From Pseudoalteromonas holothuriae (GTDB lineage Bacteria > Pseudomonadota > Gammaproteobacteria > Enterobacterales > Alteromonadaceae), in the NCBI RefSeq assembly GCF_945859825.1, contig NZ_CAMAPC010000009.1:108466-172465 (forward strand): a stretch of DNA of 64,000 bases, read 5' to 3'. Position 1 is the stretch's first letter. Every line of letters starts with the position of its first letter. The translations under genes were made by a program, and so were the position numbers. Of the stretch, positions 37,875 to 47,003 are shown piece after piece. The notes under the pieces were generated by a model. It had not been told where the DNA came from and made no database searches. It was given only the letters and a program-made list of their open reading frames with translations.

Positions 37875-39224
37875 ATGATCACACTTAAGCAATGCCGAGC
37901 GCTCGGTTTAGTCATTGTTGGTGTTTTATCGGGCTTATTGTCAGGTCAAGCGTTGGCAGAAAGCTACGTTTATTTAACCAACAATACCATGGAAACCTTG
38001 ACGCTGAATACGCAGCAAACCGGCCATGATAATATTCGTCATGGTGATCAGTGGCAGCAATTGGCGTCTGAAGTGCCACCATTAGGTACGGTTAAGTTTC
38101 TGCGATTTAATCGCGATCAAGGCATTAAGTGGGGAAAAGAATACATTTTTACAACATTGGTTAATGGTGCATCGCAGCCTGTTTCTTTAAAGCAAAAATT
38201 GCTCGGCACCATGACATTTAGCAAAATGTGGCTCAATGGACAGGATGAACCATGGCATTATGATCGCGATATCCATCGTGTGCCTTTAAATAATCAGCAA
38301 CAAACTTTGGCATTTAAATCGTCTTCAGCCAGAGTATCAGGCGATGATATACACTATGTGATCCACGATAAATTTAATCAATCAGAAAAGTCTCAATACT
38401 CTAATGAACTAAATGTACTGACTTACAACACGTGGGCTTTACTGCCACCGCTTGCCTCTAAAAATACTGGTGATAGGTTAGATACTATCGCTGAGTATAT
38501 GACCAATTACGATGTGGTGGTTTTTCAAGAAGTGTTTGACCCTATTTTAACAGCGAAATTCAGAGCTAAGGTCGCTCAGACTTATCCATATATGACGGAG
38601 ATCCCATGGCAAGTGGGTAAAATTTTGACTGGAGGGTCGTTTATTGCGAGCCGTTGGCCTATCGAAGCCCAAGACGCGGTAGTGTATGACGCGTGTCGAG
38701 CAGACGGATGTTTGGCTGGTAAGGGTATGAATTATGCGAAAATAAGAAAAGGCAGTAATGCGTATCATATTTTTGGAACCCACACACATGCGTATACTAG
38801 TGAGCAAGATGTCGCAGTTCGTTTTGAGCAACTGACGCAGTTAAAACACTTTATTGAAAATAAGCAGATCCCATATCAAGAGCCTGTGATTATGGCGGGT
38901 GATTTTAACGTGGATAAAATTAACTTTCCGCAAGAGCATTTAGCTTTTTTAGCATTGTTGAATGCCACAGAGCCTGAGGCCAAAGGTGCTTACCCTTATT
39001 CATATGCAGGCCTAGTCAACATTTATGCCGATGAAGCGTTTAATGAATACTTAGATTATGTTTTATATAGTAATGATCACCTCGCGCCTTACACCTCTGA
39101 AAATAACATGCTGACACCGCGCAGTATCGACAGTCAGCATTGGCAAAGCTGGGATTTGTCTGATCACTATCCCGTAGAAGGGCGTTTTGCGTTTCCATTG
39201 GCACCTGAATACATGCCTTATTAA
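37875..39224 (+). CDS. Secreted sphingomyelinase-type phosphodiesterase
   Basis: The 449-residue protein has a signal peptide (VIVGVLSGLLSGQALAESYV, cleavage after ALA), an N-terminal beta-rich region (about 30-190), and an endonuclease/exonuclease/phosphatase-fold catalytic domain (about 195-440). The expected active-site segments are present: LTYNTW, VVFQEVFD (metal-binding Glu), GTHTHAY, MAGDFNVDK and DLSDHYPV (final Asp-His). Bacterial neutral sphingomyelinases of this type hydrolyse sphingomyelin to ceramide and phosphocholine and act as haemolysins. The ATG at 37875 after AAAAAGGGATC is chosen over an upstream extension because the signal peptide begins there. It would be secreted, with host membranes as likely substrate. 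Confidence 0.85.
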   Translation: MITLKQCRALGLVIVGVLSGLLSGQALAESYVYLTNNTMETLTLNTQQTGHDNIRHGDQWQQLASEVPPLGTVKFLRFNRDQGIKWGKEYIFTTLVNGASQPVSLKQKLLGTMTFSKMWLNGQDEPWHYDRDIHRVPLNNQQQTLAFKSSSARVSGDDIHYVIHDKFNQSEKSQYSNELNVLTYNTWALLPPLASKNTGDRLDTIAEYMTNYDVVVFQEVFDPILTAKFRAKVAQTYPYMTEIPWQVGKILTGGSFIASRWPIEAQDAVVYDACRADGCLAGKGMNYAKIRKGSNAYHIFGTHTHAYTSEQDVAVRFEQLTQLKHFIENKQIPYQEPVIMAGDFNVDKINFPQEHLAFLALLNATEPEAKGAYPYSYAGLVNIYADEAFNEYLDYVLYSNDHLAPYTSENNMLTPRSIDSQHWQSWDLSDHYPVEGRFAFPLAPEYMPY

Positions 39225-39261
39225 AAAAGCTGCACAGCACACCATTGACTCACAATAAGGG

Positions 39262-39330
39262 CTAATCAGGAAGACGGTAGTGCCCACACATACACCTGCT
39301 GTCTTCCTGACGTAGGTCAGAGTCTTTTAA
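39262..39330. repeat. Dispersed hairpin repeat B, copy 2
   Basis: It repeats CTAATCAGGAAGACGGTAG, then a variable centre, then GTCTTCCTGACGTAGGTCAG. The same outer and inner stems as copy 1 can form; one base in the inner loop differs. Confidence 0.85.
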
Positions 39331-39394
39331 ATGATTGGTATTATCCGTAGTATACGGTTATTTACTGAGTGTTTTGACAATCTGGTTTGGGTAA

Positions 39395-39955
39395 ATGGAA
39401 CTATATAAACTGCTGTATAGCTTGGGCTGGATGCTTAAAGGTTATGAGTTTTTAATTATAACGTGGTTTTTGATCACACAGCTGCCAACACATAAATGGT
39501 CATTGTTTAGCGCCAGAAGTCATCAACTTAACTCATTACAACTTCACGACTTGCATTCAAGCTTTATGGTTGCGGTATGTGTGTTTTTGTTCCATATGTT
39601 AGGCTCAGAAATGGGGCAATTTTTTCTTCATACCCTGATGCCAAGCTTAAATGACAGGATAAAAGTCTTTTATTTTACCGGTATAGTCAATATGTTTATT
39701 TGTATATTGGTGTTGTTTTGTTGGCATAGGCTAAGAAAGTGTTTATTTAATTTCGCCTCACGGCTTTGTTTATACATAAGTTTTATTCATATTGTTATCA
39801 AGATGATGCAGTTAATTGCCAGAGGACATTTTGATTACCATGAGCTTAAGCCGCTATATGTTATTGTAGGATGGCTTTGTAATTTAACAATGATGTATGC
39901 CATTTCAATTTACCCTGCACGTCAAATATGGGCAAACTTTAAAAAGGTTGATTGA
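39395..39955 (+). CDS. Integral membrane protein of unknown function (paralogue at 57966)
   Basis: The 186-residue protein has about five hydrophobic segments (around 10-30, 55-75, 90-110, 122-145 and 155-175). I recognise no family, but it is clearly related to the 184-residue protein at 57966-58520: both show FY, then HRLR-x-C-x-F, R-x-C-x-Y, Q(L)-x-x-RG-x-FD and a closing helix at the same spacing in the C-terminal half. No good ribosome site precedes the ATG at 39395. It stands alone between dispersed repeats. The conserved HRLR and RGxFD motifs are good candidates for functional loops. Confidence 0.6.
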   Translation: MELYKLLYSLGWMLKGYEFLIITWFLITQLPTHKWSLFSARSHQLNSLQLHDLHSSFMVAVCVFLFHMLGSEMGQFFLHTLMPSLNDRIKVFYFTGIVNMFICILVLFCWHRLRKCLFNFASRLCLYISFIHIVIKMMQLIARGHFDYHELKPLYVIVGWLCNLTMMYAISIYPARQIWANFKKVD

Positions 39956-40530
39956 TTTTATTTTTAAAGCTTCTAGCCGAGCTTTCTTATGTGCTTTTAG
40001 AGTAGCGTGGTCACGTATTATCTTTAACTTTTTGTTTGTAATAACTGGGCTTAACGCCTCTCGCATAAGATCCTGACCTGCGTCAGGAAGACAAAATGCT
40101 ATATATTTATATACTTTTCGTGATTCTGAGTTTGCCTCAGAATTCCATTACGTTTAATTGAATAATGTTAAGTGTGAGCCAGCCACTGATTCTTTGAATC
40201 TAACTTTCTTGCAAAAGACTATTCTTCTACCGCACGTTTTTCTTTTATGTATGTTCTTAAGGATTTCAGCGGGTACACAGCAATTGCTGAAATAGTTATT
40301 ATATTACGTATCCAGCCTACTGTGACGTAAACCAGTTTTAGCTCATGATAGTCAAAGTAGCCTCTCGATAATAAGTTGCATACCTTGTAGCATCATAAGT
40401 ACAAGTGTCGTGTACATACAAATACGAGCCGTTCTTGAAAATGTGCATCCTCGAGTAAATGTGGAGCGATTTCTCGTCAATTCTTATCATTACTTTTTGT
40501 GTGCATTTTATGAATAGCTCACAAAGGTCG
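39956..40530. other. Gene-free interval with repeat remnants
   Basis: This interval carries the inverted repeat-B fragment at 40067-40092. A segment near 40318-40362 also reads like the reverse of the 39.8-kb coding region: it contains CAGTTTTAGCTCATGATAGTC and similar stretches. No intact ORF is present. It appears to be decayed mobile or duplicated DNA. Confidence 0.45.
40067..40092. repeat. Dispersed repeat B, inverted partial copy
   Basis: These 26 bases are the exact reverse complement of 37530-37555, the right end of repeat B copy 1. Only the inner hairpin part is kept. Confidence 0.9.
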
Positions 40531-40710
40531 TTACATTAATGAAAAGACTAGAGATACCATATGTTGATGGTTTTTAGCCAACTTATCATACCAAGTAGCA
40601 CTTGCGCGGTACTTTTTAATCTTAAGAAATGTATTTTCAACTAAATGGCGGTAGTGATATAAGCACCAACCAATATCATTTGTTAACATTAACCTCGTCA
40701 TTTGGGGAAG
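40531..40710 (-). pseudogene. C-terminal remnant of an IS5-family transposase
   Basis: Reading the minus strand from an in-frame stop at 40711 to the stop at 40531 gives about 59 residues. They include RHLVENTFLKIKKYRASATW and YDKLAKNHQHMVSLVFSL, the conserved C-terminal end of IS5-type DDE transposases (the glutamate in HLVEN is the last catalytic residue). The N-terminal two thirds are missing and no inverted terminal repeats are visible, so this is a dead insertion-sequence fragment. Confidence 0.7.
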
Positions 40711-40781
40711 TTACTTTGGCTTTTTGGCAACACCATTATAACCAACCCAAATGTTGTTTGTTTTTTTAACCCAAACAGCCC

Positions 40782-41660
40782 CTAGTCAAAAGTAAATAAC
40801 CCTTTGCAATTTAGTTTAAGTAATTCGTTTTGCATTTTTTCTTTATTTTTTATTGTTATCCAAACTCCCGTATCAACGTAAGGCCTAGCTGACCATTGAC
40901 TGCCAACACACCCAAATTGACCGCCAGGTTGAAAGTTGCGAAGCGAATCAAAATACGTACTGTCACTACTGAGTGCTACCCAATGCAAGGTATTCACTGG
41001 TGTTTGGATTAACACCAAATTAAGCTCATCCGCTTGAGGCGTGGGCATAGGCGACTCTGTTAAGGTATATTCCTGTGAATTACCAAAAACAAATGCCAAC
41101 ACATCCTGCGAGCTTGCTTTAGAACCAAGCTCAGCTATCTCTTTTTGTGCCAACGAATCAAAATTGTCGAAAGCTTGCTTGGTGACAAAAAGCTCAGCAT
41201 TCATGCCTAGGCTAGTTGCTACTTTAGCGACCCGCAGTGGCACGCTACCGCCTTTCTCTGCTTCTTTTGGAATACAGTCTACCTTTAATAGCTCTTTAAT
41301 CTCTGCTGCATCAAATCGAGTTAATTTATAGAGTTTAAGCGCCAAAGAGGTGAAATTATCTTCATGACTTAGTGTGATTTTTGATTGACTACCATCTTGT
41401 AGTTGAATTTGTACTTCTTTATTCTCTGGCAGTATCCCAAGTGTAGCGGCGGCGGCAGTCAAGCTATAAGCTGCACAATATTGCGAGGTAAGAGGCTGAG
41501 TCATACTAAGGCGTATTAAGTCAAATGGAGAGGGCGAAAATGCATGGGCCATTTCATTATAGTTACCCAGTTGTTCATCAATTTGTGTTGGTGTGTTTGG
41601 TAACTCATTGATGCTAAGTTTTTTGATATTATTCAAACTAGTGTAGCTAATAATTGCCAT
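40782..41660 (-). CDS. Predicted cysteine-peptidase-fold protein, function unknown
   Basis: The 292-residue protein has no signal peptide. I start it at the ATG at 41660 behind AAAGGAATAACC; the longer frame adds a hydrophobic stretch without a ribosome site. A possible papain/C39-like triad is visible: C62 in SQYCAAYSLTAAAA (with Q55 or Q60 upstream), H226 in NTLHWVALSS and D238 in TYFDS. The middle part (about 80-200) is helical. I do not recognise a precise family. It lies beside an IS remnant and on the opposite strand to its neighbours, suggesting acquired DNA. A peptidase, acyltransferase or inactive relative are all possible. Confidence 0.55.
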   Translation of the reverse strand: MAIISYTSLNNIKKLSINELPNTPTQIDEQLGNYNEMAHAFSPSPFDLIRLSMTQPLTSQYCAAYSLTAAAATLGILPENKEVQIQLQDGSQSKITLSHEDNFTSLALKLYKLTRFDAAEIKELLKVDCIPKEAEKGGSVPLRVAKVATSLGMNAELFVTKQAFDNFDSLAQKEIAELGSKASSQDVLAFVFGNSQEYTLTESPMPTPQADELNLVLIQTPVNTLHWVALSSDSTYFDSLRNFQPGGQFGCVGSQWSARPYVDTGVWITIKNKEKMQNELLKLNCKGLFTFD

Positions 41661-42183
41661 GGTTATTCCTTTAAATATTTGTCGAATGAAAGACCCAAGT
41701 ATAATTTCTAAACAAAAAAAAGCGATTACAGACAATTACATAGTTCATATGAAAAGTAGTTTAACCGAGCAAATAAGCTGATTGGATATAATCCGCGAAG
41801 ATGAGTGTTGACCATAAAAATAGAACAAAGCATTGTTGCGTATTACTGTACTTGTTGTGTTTTGCTCTGATGTATTTTGATGAGCAATATGAGTAGTCGA
41901 TTAGTACATTAATGTGATTGTTGGCAGGTATGTATGTTTTTAATGACCTAAGAAAGTGCTAGCCAAAGCGTGCTGCACATTTTATCAAGCTAGGTTTAGG
42001 CTGCATTAATAAAATTAACAGTGCGTCATCAAAAAACCAAAGTTCTGCATAAGTCATTTACGCTAAAAATACGCTTTTTATTTTAATTAAGGGTTATTGC
42101 ACAAAAGTCAAAGTTATCAGTTACAAATAAAATCAGTAATTGTTATCATTTGCAATTATGGTTCGTTATTTTTTATTTAAGTG
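41661..42183. other. Divergent intergenic region with a Fur-like site
   Basis: About 520 AT-rich bases separate the cysteine-peptidase-like gene from the DUF3649 operon. I see no gene in it. The only recognisable element is the Fur-like site at 42135-42153, 31 bases before the operon. Confidence 0.5.
42135..42153. promoter_or_regulatory. Fur-box-like site upstream of the DUF3649-PepSY-DUF3325 operon
   Basis: AGTAATTGTTATCATTTGC, read on the minus strand, matches 13 of 19 positions of the Fur consensus (three ATAAT-type hexamers), including the central ATGATAA. It lies about 30 bases before the operon, so iron repression is likely. Confidence 0.6.
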
Positions 42184-42486
42184 ATGCAAATAAACTTCCC
42201 CAAATTGGCGTTAAATAAAGAGGTTGTCAGCCGCTTGCTGATCATCGTTGTTTTTGGTTATCCATTGGTAATGGCAACCAGCATTGTGATTTCTTATTGT
42301 TTACCGCTGTCAAAACCAGACTCAGTGGCCGCTGCTTCTATGTTGAGCTTTGTACTTTACACGGCTTATATTATGTGGGCTTTTGCTCTTAAAACATGGC
42401 AACAGTTACTTAGGGTTAGTGTGCTGTTACTAATGGCAACAGGGTTAATAAGTGGCGCTTTAATGTGGGGTATGCAAAGAGTATGA
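42184..42486 (+). CDS. Small membrane protein, DUF3649 family
   Basis: The 100-residue protein has about three membrane helices (residues about 17-40, 50-70 and 77-95). Position and shape match DUF3649 proteins, which accompany PepSY-type iron reductase-like proteins in siderophore-uptake loci. An ATG at 42184 and a GTG one codon earlier are both possible starts. Its stop overlaps the next gene by ATGA. A Fur-like box lies just upstream. The biochemical role of the family is unknown; the context suggests assisting ferric-siderophore utilisation at the inner membrane. Confidence 0.75.
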   Translation: MQINFPKLALNKEVVSRLLIIVVFGYPLVMATSIVISYCLPLSKPDSVAAASMLSFVLYTAYIMWAFALKTWQQLLRVSVLLLMATGLISGALMWGMQRV

Positions 42487-44084
42487 AAAGTGGCTTTAGA
42501 CAGTCGATGGCTTGGCTGCATACTTGGACGGGTATTATTGTTAGTTGGTTACTGTATTTTATTTTTGTAACCGGCACTTTAGGTTATTTTGACAGTGAGA
42601 TTGACGCTTGGATGAAGCCGGAGTTACCGCGTAATACAAGCAATACTCAAAGCGCGTTGATTACAGCGCAAAGTCACCTTGAACAGCATGGGCAAGACGC
42701 AAAAGATTGGCGTATTTATTTGCCACTTTCTCGCACAGAACCACATTTAGAGGTTGGCTATCAGCAGCGCAACGATGCTGGTAAGTTGGTGCGTGTTTCA
42801 CAGCAGTTGCATGCACAAACGGGTGAAGTGTTGCAAAGTAGAGCAACGGGTGGCGGTCAATCATTGTATCGAATGCATTATCGACTGCATTATATACCTA
42901 CTCGCTTGGCCTACTATTTTGTTGGCGTGTTTACTTTGTTTATGTTGCTTGGGTTGGTAACGGGTATTGTTGTTCATAAAAAAATATTTAAAGAGTTTTT
43001 CTCTTTTAGGCTAAATAAAGGTGCAACGTCATGGCTCGATGGGCACAATTTAATGAGTGTGATGAGCTTGCCGTTTCATTTAATGATCACCTATTCTGGG
43101 CTCATTATGTTCACGTTTACCTATGTACCGTTTATTTTAAATGCCAGTTATGGGTTAGGAGAGACGGGCAAAAAACAATTTTTTGAAGAGTACTATCAAA
43201 GAGGTGCGCCGGTTGAGGCATCAGGAGAGCCGGCCACTATGCTGCCATTACCGGTACTTTATCAGAATGCTGCAATGTACTTAGCCGGCCAAGGTAACAA
43301 TCAAGCAAACTATGCTATTCGCATTTATCACCTGCATGATAAAAACAGTGTCGCGGTGTTCTCACCAGAGCTATCAGAGCCAAGTAACGATGGCACTAAG
43401 TTAGTGATCAGTGCCACCAGTGGCGAGGTGCTAAGTTATCAAGCGCATTACGCAGGAGTGCGCCGAGTGCAGTCTGTTTTTTTGGAGTTACATGAAGGAA
43501 TATTTGCAGATTTACCAATCCGTTGGTTGTATTTTATTTCGGGGCTAACGGGTTGCGCGATGATAGCAACTGGCATGATTTTATGGACCACAAAGCGACG
43601 CAAAAAAGCGCTCAATCACCCAAATGGTTTGCCGTTTAGTTTTAAGCTTACTGAAGGGTTAAATATTGGCACCATTGTTGGTTTACCCGCAGCCGTAGCA
43701 GTATACTTTTTAGCAAATAGATTATTACCAGTCGCGTTTGATGGGCGTGCCGATTGGGAAATACATAGCCTTTTTATTACTTGGTTGGCGTTTTTGGTGC
43801 ATGGTATGTACTTTACATGGCAAAACCAAGGGCAAAAAGCGTGGTATCAACAATGGACAGCTGCAGCGCTGCTTTTTGTTTCGGTGCCAATTATAAATGC
43901 ATTGACCACTCAACGAGGCTTAGTACCAAGTTTTGCCAGTAATGATTGGGTTTACGTTGCGTTCGATATGAGTAATTTAGTGGCGGGTTTGCTATGTGCC
44001 TTTATTGCAAGCAAAGTAACGCGTGCTAATAAGCATACTCAGTCTGTAAAAGTTATTAAGCGCAAGGTTGAGGGGGTCGTATGA
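42483..44084 (+). CDS. PepSY-associated membrane protein (PiuB-like iron uptake factor)
   Basis: The 533-residue protein begins KSGFRQSMAWLHTWTG followed by a helix ending TGTLGYFD, the typical start of PepSY_TM proteins. Further helices are at about 150-175, 200-225, 340-365 and several in 390-515, with conserved histidines on the helices (AWLHTW, RMHYRLHYIP, DGHNLM). Family members are thought to be b-type-cytochrome-like ferric reductases helping release iron from siderophores. I use the ATG at 42483, coupled by ATGA to the previous stop, rather than an ATG six codons upstream. It also overlaps the next gene by four bases. Confidence 0.88.
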   Translation: MKSGFRQSMAWLHTWTGIIVSWLLYFIFVTGTLGYFDSEIDAWMKPELPRNTSNTQSALITAQSHLEQHGQDAKDWRIYLPLSRTEPHLEVGYQQRNDAGKLVRVSQQLHAQTGEVLQSRATGGGQSLYRMHYRLHYIPTRLAYYFVGVFTLFMLLGLVTGIVVHKKIFKEFFSFRLNKGATSWLDGHNLMSVMSLPFHLMITYSGLIMFTFTYVPFILNASYGLGETGKKQFFEEYYQRGAPVEASGEPATMLPLPVLYQNAAMYLAGQGNNQANYAIRIYHLHDKNSVAVFSPELSEPSNDGTKLVISATSGEVLSYQAHYAGVRRVQSVFLELHEGIFADLPIRWLYFISGLTGCAMIATGMILWTTKRRKKALNHPNGLPFSFKLTEGLNIGTIVGLPAAVAVYFLANRLLPVAFDGRADWEIHSLFITWLAFLVHGMYFTWQNQGQKAWYQQWTAAALLFVSVPIINALTTQRGLVPSFASNDWVYVAFDMSNLVAGLLCAFIASKVTRANKHTQSVKVIKRKVEGVV

Positions 44085-44410
44085 TAATGTTGTTTTCGGT
44101 CATGTTTATTTACCAAGCGCTGTGTTTATTTTTACTCTCATTGCCAAAATACACCAAAGTGTTGGGTCGTGAATTTAAACCCAGTGAGATACAGGCTCGG
44201 CGTCGGCGAGTCGCTGCTTGGGGCCTTATTGCTATCAGTTGGTATTTATCTAGTTTGGTAATGGGTTGGGTGAATGCAGTGGTGTTTATTTTGGGCTTAC
44301 TTACCGTTGGCGGGTGTTGTTTGTCAGTATTGTTTCAATATCGCCCGCAGTTGGCTTTAAGGCCAGTTTTATTACATGTTAATAAGTTAACATCAGCGCT
44401 GGACAAGTGA
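44081..44410 (+). CDS. Small membrane protein, DUF3325 family
   Basis: The 109-residue protein has three hydrophobic segments (about 2-20, 45-63 and 67-85) around a basic loop (REFKPSEIQARRRRVAAWG). It matches DUF3325, the usual third member of the DUF3649-PepSY-DUF3325 set. Its ATG overlaps the PepSY stop (ATGA), so all three are translated as a coupled unit. The function is unknown beyond association with siderophore receptors. Confidence 0.75.
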   Translation: MIMLFSVMFIYQALCLFLLSLPKYTKVLGREFKPSEIQARRRRVAAWGLIAISWYLSSLVMGWVNAVVFILGLLTVGGCCLSVLFQYRPQLALRPVLLHVNKLTSALDK

Positions 44411-44560
44411 GTTTGCTCAATAAAGCTGTATTGCCCTCTATCTACGTTACTTTCACTTGCAATAATCTGCTATTACTGTGTACAAGGCTGCATAAAAGCG
44501 CCTTACACTGAACAAAAGGTTATCATTTGATGATAAAGAATGTGAGTTATAAGGCAGCTC
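44409..44560 (+). repeat. Dispersed repeat R, copy 1 (degenerate)
   Basis: From AGTTTGCTCAATAAAGCTG onward the DNA parallels copies 2-4: CGTTACTTTCACTTG, the hairpin region at 44459-44476 (GCAATAATCTGCTATTAC, with mismatches), CATAAAAGCGCCTT and TATCATTTGATGATAA. The interval 44411-44936 between the convergent operons contains only copies 1 and 2 and no gene. Confidence 0.75.
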
Positions 44561-44640
44561 ATATGTCATTTAACACCTCTGACTTTGTACGCTCAGAGGT
44601 GCTTATCCGTCATCAAGTCGGTGCGAGGTATAGTTAACCT

Positions 44641-44835
44641 CAGCTCTGTATAAGCGAATTTGTCCAATAAAGCTATTTTTCTCACTCTCGGCGTTGCTTT
44701 CATTTGTAATAGCCCACTATTACTGGATAAAAGCACCTTGATATTGAACAAAATAGCATCATTGGATTGTACGTAATGTTTGTTTACAAAATATTTTCTA
44801 TTCCAAAACCCTTATCCAAATCTGAGGTTAGTTAC
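44641..44835 (+). repeat. Dispersed repeat R, copy 2
   Basis: It runs from CAGCTCTGTATAAGCG to CCTTATCCAAATCTGAGG. The core hairpin GTAATAG-CCCA-CTATTAC (44706-44723) is perfect. Flanking blocks GCGTTGCTTTCA, AAAAGCACCTTGATATTGAA and CATCATTGGATTG are shared with copies 3 and 4 at 57 kb. Confidence 0.85.
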
Positions 44836-44936
44836 CTGCTTTTGGCGTTAAGTTTAAAGCGTATGCGGGCTACATTGTGAACATCAGTCTATCCCGATAC
44901 TGTTTGTGCTTTTATGTTGTTTAATCAACAAATTGT

Positions 44937-46913
44937 TTAATCACCAAACTTGATACGTACTCCAGCATTGACGGTAAATCCATCATTGCGTGACCAAATA
45001 TCTGTGGTCCAGCGGCCACTTGGGGCTTGTTCTGGCAGTACCAAGGGATGTTCTTTTGTTTGCCTGATATTTAGCAGGTTTTCGGCATTAATAAAGTAGC
45101 TGAGACGCCCAGAGGTGATCTGCCCCAGTAGGCCCAAATGCCAGTAGGCACCACTTTTGTTACGAAATGGGTTACCTTCTAGATGTTGAGTTCCCGTATA
45201 GTAGGCCTCAAAGCCGAGTAAGTGGCTACCATGTTCTTCCCACATGATGACGGCACCCGCGGAGTGTTTGGGTGTGAGTGTAAGAGGCACTCGCTTAACC
45301 CCCACATTACTTTGCCTGCTTGCATCGGTGTATAAGTAACTACCCGTTAATTTAATGTCGTGCCAACGGTAGCGTAGCAACAATTCAGCGCCACGTATTT
45401 CGCTTTGTCCCGGAGCATTAACGATGCGAATTTTGTGTTTATCAGCGGTTGGTGATGTATTGATCACGTCGAGTTCAGTGACATTCTCAACGTCAGAGGC
45501 GAATAAAGTTACGCTTGTTTCTAAGCTATTAAACACATAACTAATATCAAGCGAGGCTGTTGAGGCGCTTTCTTCGTTGAGATTTTCAAGAGGGGCAAGT
45601 CGAGATAACCCCGTATCTTCTATATCTTCAATAAAAGGGGTGGGTGCAAAAAAACCTTGACCGTAAGAGCCTCTAATAGTCCAACTGTCAGGGTTGTACA
45701 ACATTGAAATACGGGGGCTAAATTGCGTGCCGTATTCGCTGTGCCAATCTGTGCGAGCACTGAATGACAAGGCGATGTTGTCGCTTGCTTCGTAATCTAA
45801 CTGTGAGAATAACCCAGGCACATTATAGGCATAATCAAACTGCGAAAAACCGTCTGAACTGAATTGATCAGACTGATAAGCCGCTCCCAAGAGCCAAGCG
45901 GTTTTATCTGAGTATCCCGACAAACTTGACTCAATTAGGTAGCTCTCATGCGTATCATCTTCAATGGCATTGCCAAACTCATGCTCATGGGCTTGATGCA
46001 TTGCTGCGCCACGCACATTGACATTAAGCATGTTGGTCAGTGGCTTATCAAAGATAAATCCGGTATCTAGGCGCACGGTGTCTTGTGTTTGTGCAAAAGC
46101 ATTGCCATCGGGCAGGCTGGCGTTCTTGGTTGTACCGCCATTGCGCTGCTCTGTCATGGCACCAAATGTGCTATAAAAGCTGGCTCCATTGTCACCTTGC
46201 CAATACAGCCTTGGGCGCATAGTGGCTCTATGGTATTGTGCCATATCTAACCAACCATCACTGTCTAGGTCTTGCGCTGTTTGTCGGTGTAGCCCGGCAG
46301 TCATAGATGTACTAAATGAGTCAGATAGTGGTGTGGCAAAGTAGGATGTTACATCTTGGCCATCTTTTGATGTGGCATTGAGCAGCACCTCTGCTGTAAA
46401 TTTATCCGATGGGGTACGTGAAATTAGGTTTATCACGCCGCCGAGCGCTGAACCACCATACAAAGAAGAAGCCGCGCCTTTAATTATCTCAACGTTGGCT
46501 AGATCAGTGGGGGGGATTTGTAATAAGCCAATTGATGCCGTTTGGCCACCATATAAAGGGAGCCCATCACTTAATAGTTGCGTATATCGGCCATATAAGC
46601 TTTGTAACCTAATATTTGCGCTACCCAATGCAGGTGAGGTATTTTGTACCCGCACGCCGCCTGTTTCAGCTACCAGCATAGAGATATTTCCCGGACGCAT
46701 CAGCGCTTTTTCTTGAATTTCTTCGCCGTTTATTATTTCAATACGTGTTGCTGACTCAGTCACAATACGGCCTAAACGAGATGCTGTGACTTGAATTTTT
46801 TCTATTTTACCTGCGTTGTGTTTGTGATCATGTTCATGGTGCTCTGGGGAGCCGTAAACGCAAAGTGGCAATAATAAAACCGACACCATATATTTTGAGT
46901 GTTTAAAAAGCAT
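44937..46913 (-). CDS. TonB-dependent receptor with a His-rich N terminus
   Basis: The 658-residue precursor has a signal peptide (about 1-21), then a histidine/acid-rich stretch (PEHHEHDHKHN), a plug domain (about 35-150: KIQVTASRLGRI, NIRLQSLYGRYTQLLSDGLP, GSSLYGGSALGGVINLISRTP by segments) and a beta-barrel with terminal VNAGVRIKFGD. It imports a ligand across the outer membrane using TonB energy. The His-rich start suggests a metal such as copper, zinc or a metal complex. The next gene upstream on the strand encodes a Cys-rich secreted protein, supporting metal handling. GAGGT precedes the start. Ligand identity is inference. Confidence 0.88.
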   Translation of the reverse strand: MLFKHSKYMVSVLLLPLCVYGSPEHHEHDHKHNAGKIEKIQVTASRLGRIVTESATRIEIINGEEIQEKALMRPGNISMLVAETGGVRVQNTSPALGSANIRLQSLYGRYTQLLSDGLPLYGGQTASIGLLQIPPTDLANVEIIKGAASSLYGGSALGGVINLISRTPSDKFTAEVLLNATSKDGQDVTSYFATPLSDSFSTSMTAGLHRQTAQDLDSDGWLDMAQYHRATMRPRLYWQGDNGASFYSTFGAMTEQRNGGTTKNASLPDGNAFAQTQDTVRLDTGFIFDKPLTNMLNVNVRGAAMHQAHEHEFGNAIEDDTHESYLIESSLSGYSDKTAWLLGAAYQSDQFSSDGFSQFDYAYNVPGLFSQLDYEASDNIALSFSARTDWHSEYGTQFSPRISMLYNPDSWTIRGSYGQGFFAPTPFIEDIEDTGLSRLAPLENLNEESASTASLDISYVFNSLETSVTLFASDVENVTELDVINTSPTADKHKIRIVNAPGQSEIRGAELLLRYRWHDIKLTGSYLYTDASRQSNVGVKRVPLTLTPKHSAGAVIMWEEHGSHLLGFEAYYTGTQHLEGNPFRNKSGAYWHLGLLGQITSGRLSYFINAENLLNIRQTKEHPLVLPEQAPSGRWTTDIWSRNDGFTVNAGVRIKFGD

Positions 46914-47003
46914 TTTGACCTCATAGATGCAAAAAGTCGCGCATATCAGCGCTATTTAATTGAGAATTGTTTTTGTGTACACAATGCTGAGCACACAGGC
47001 TTT

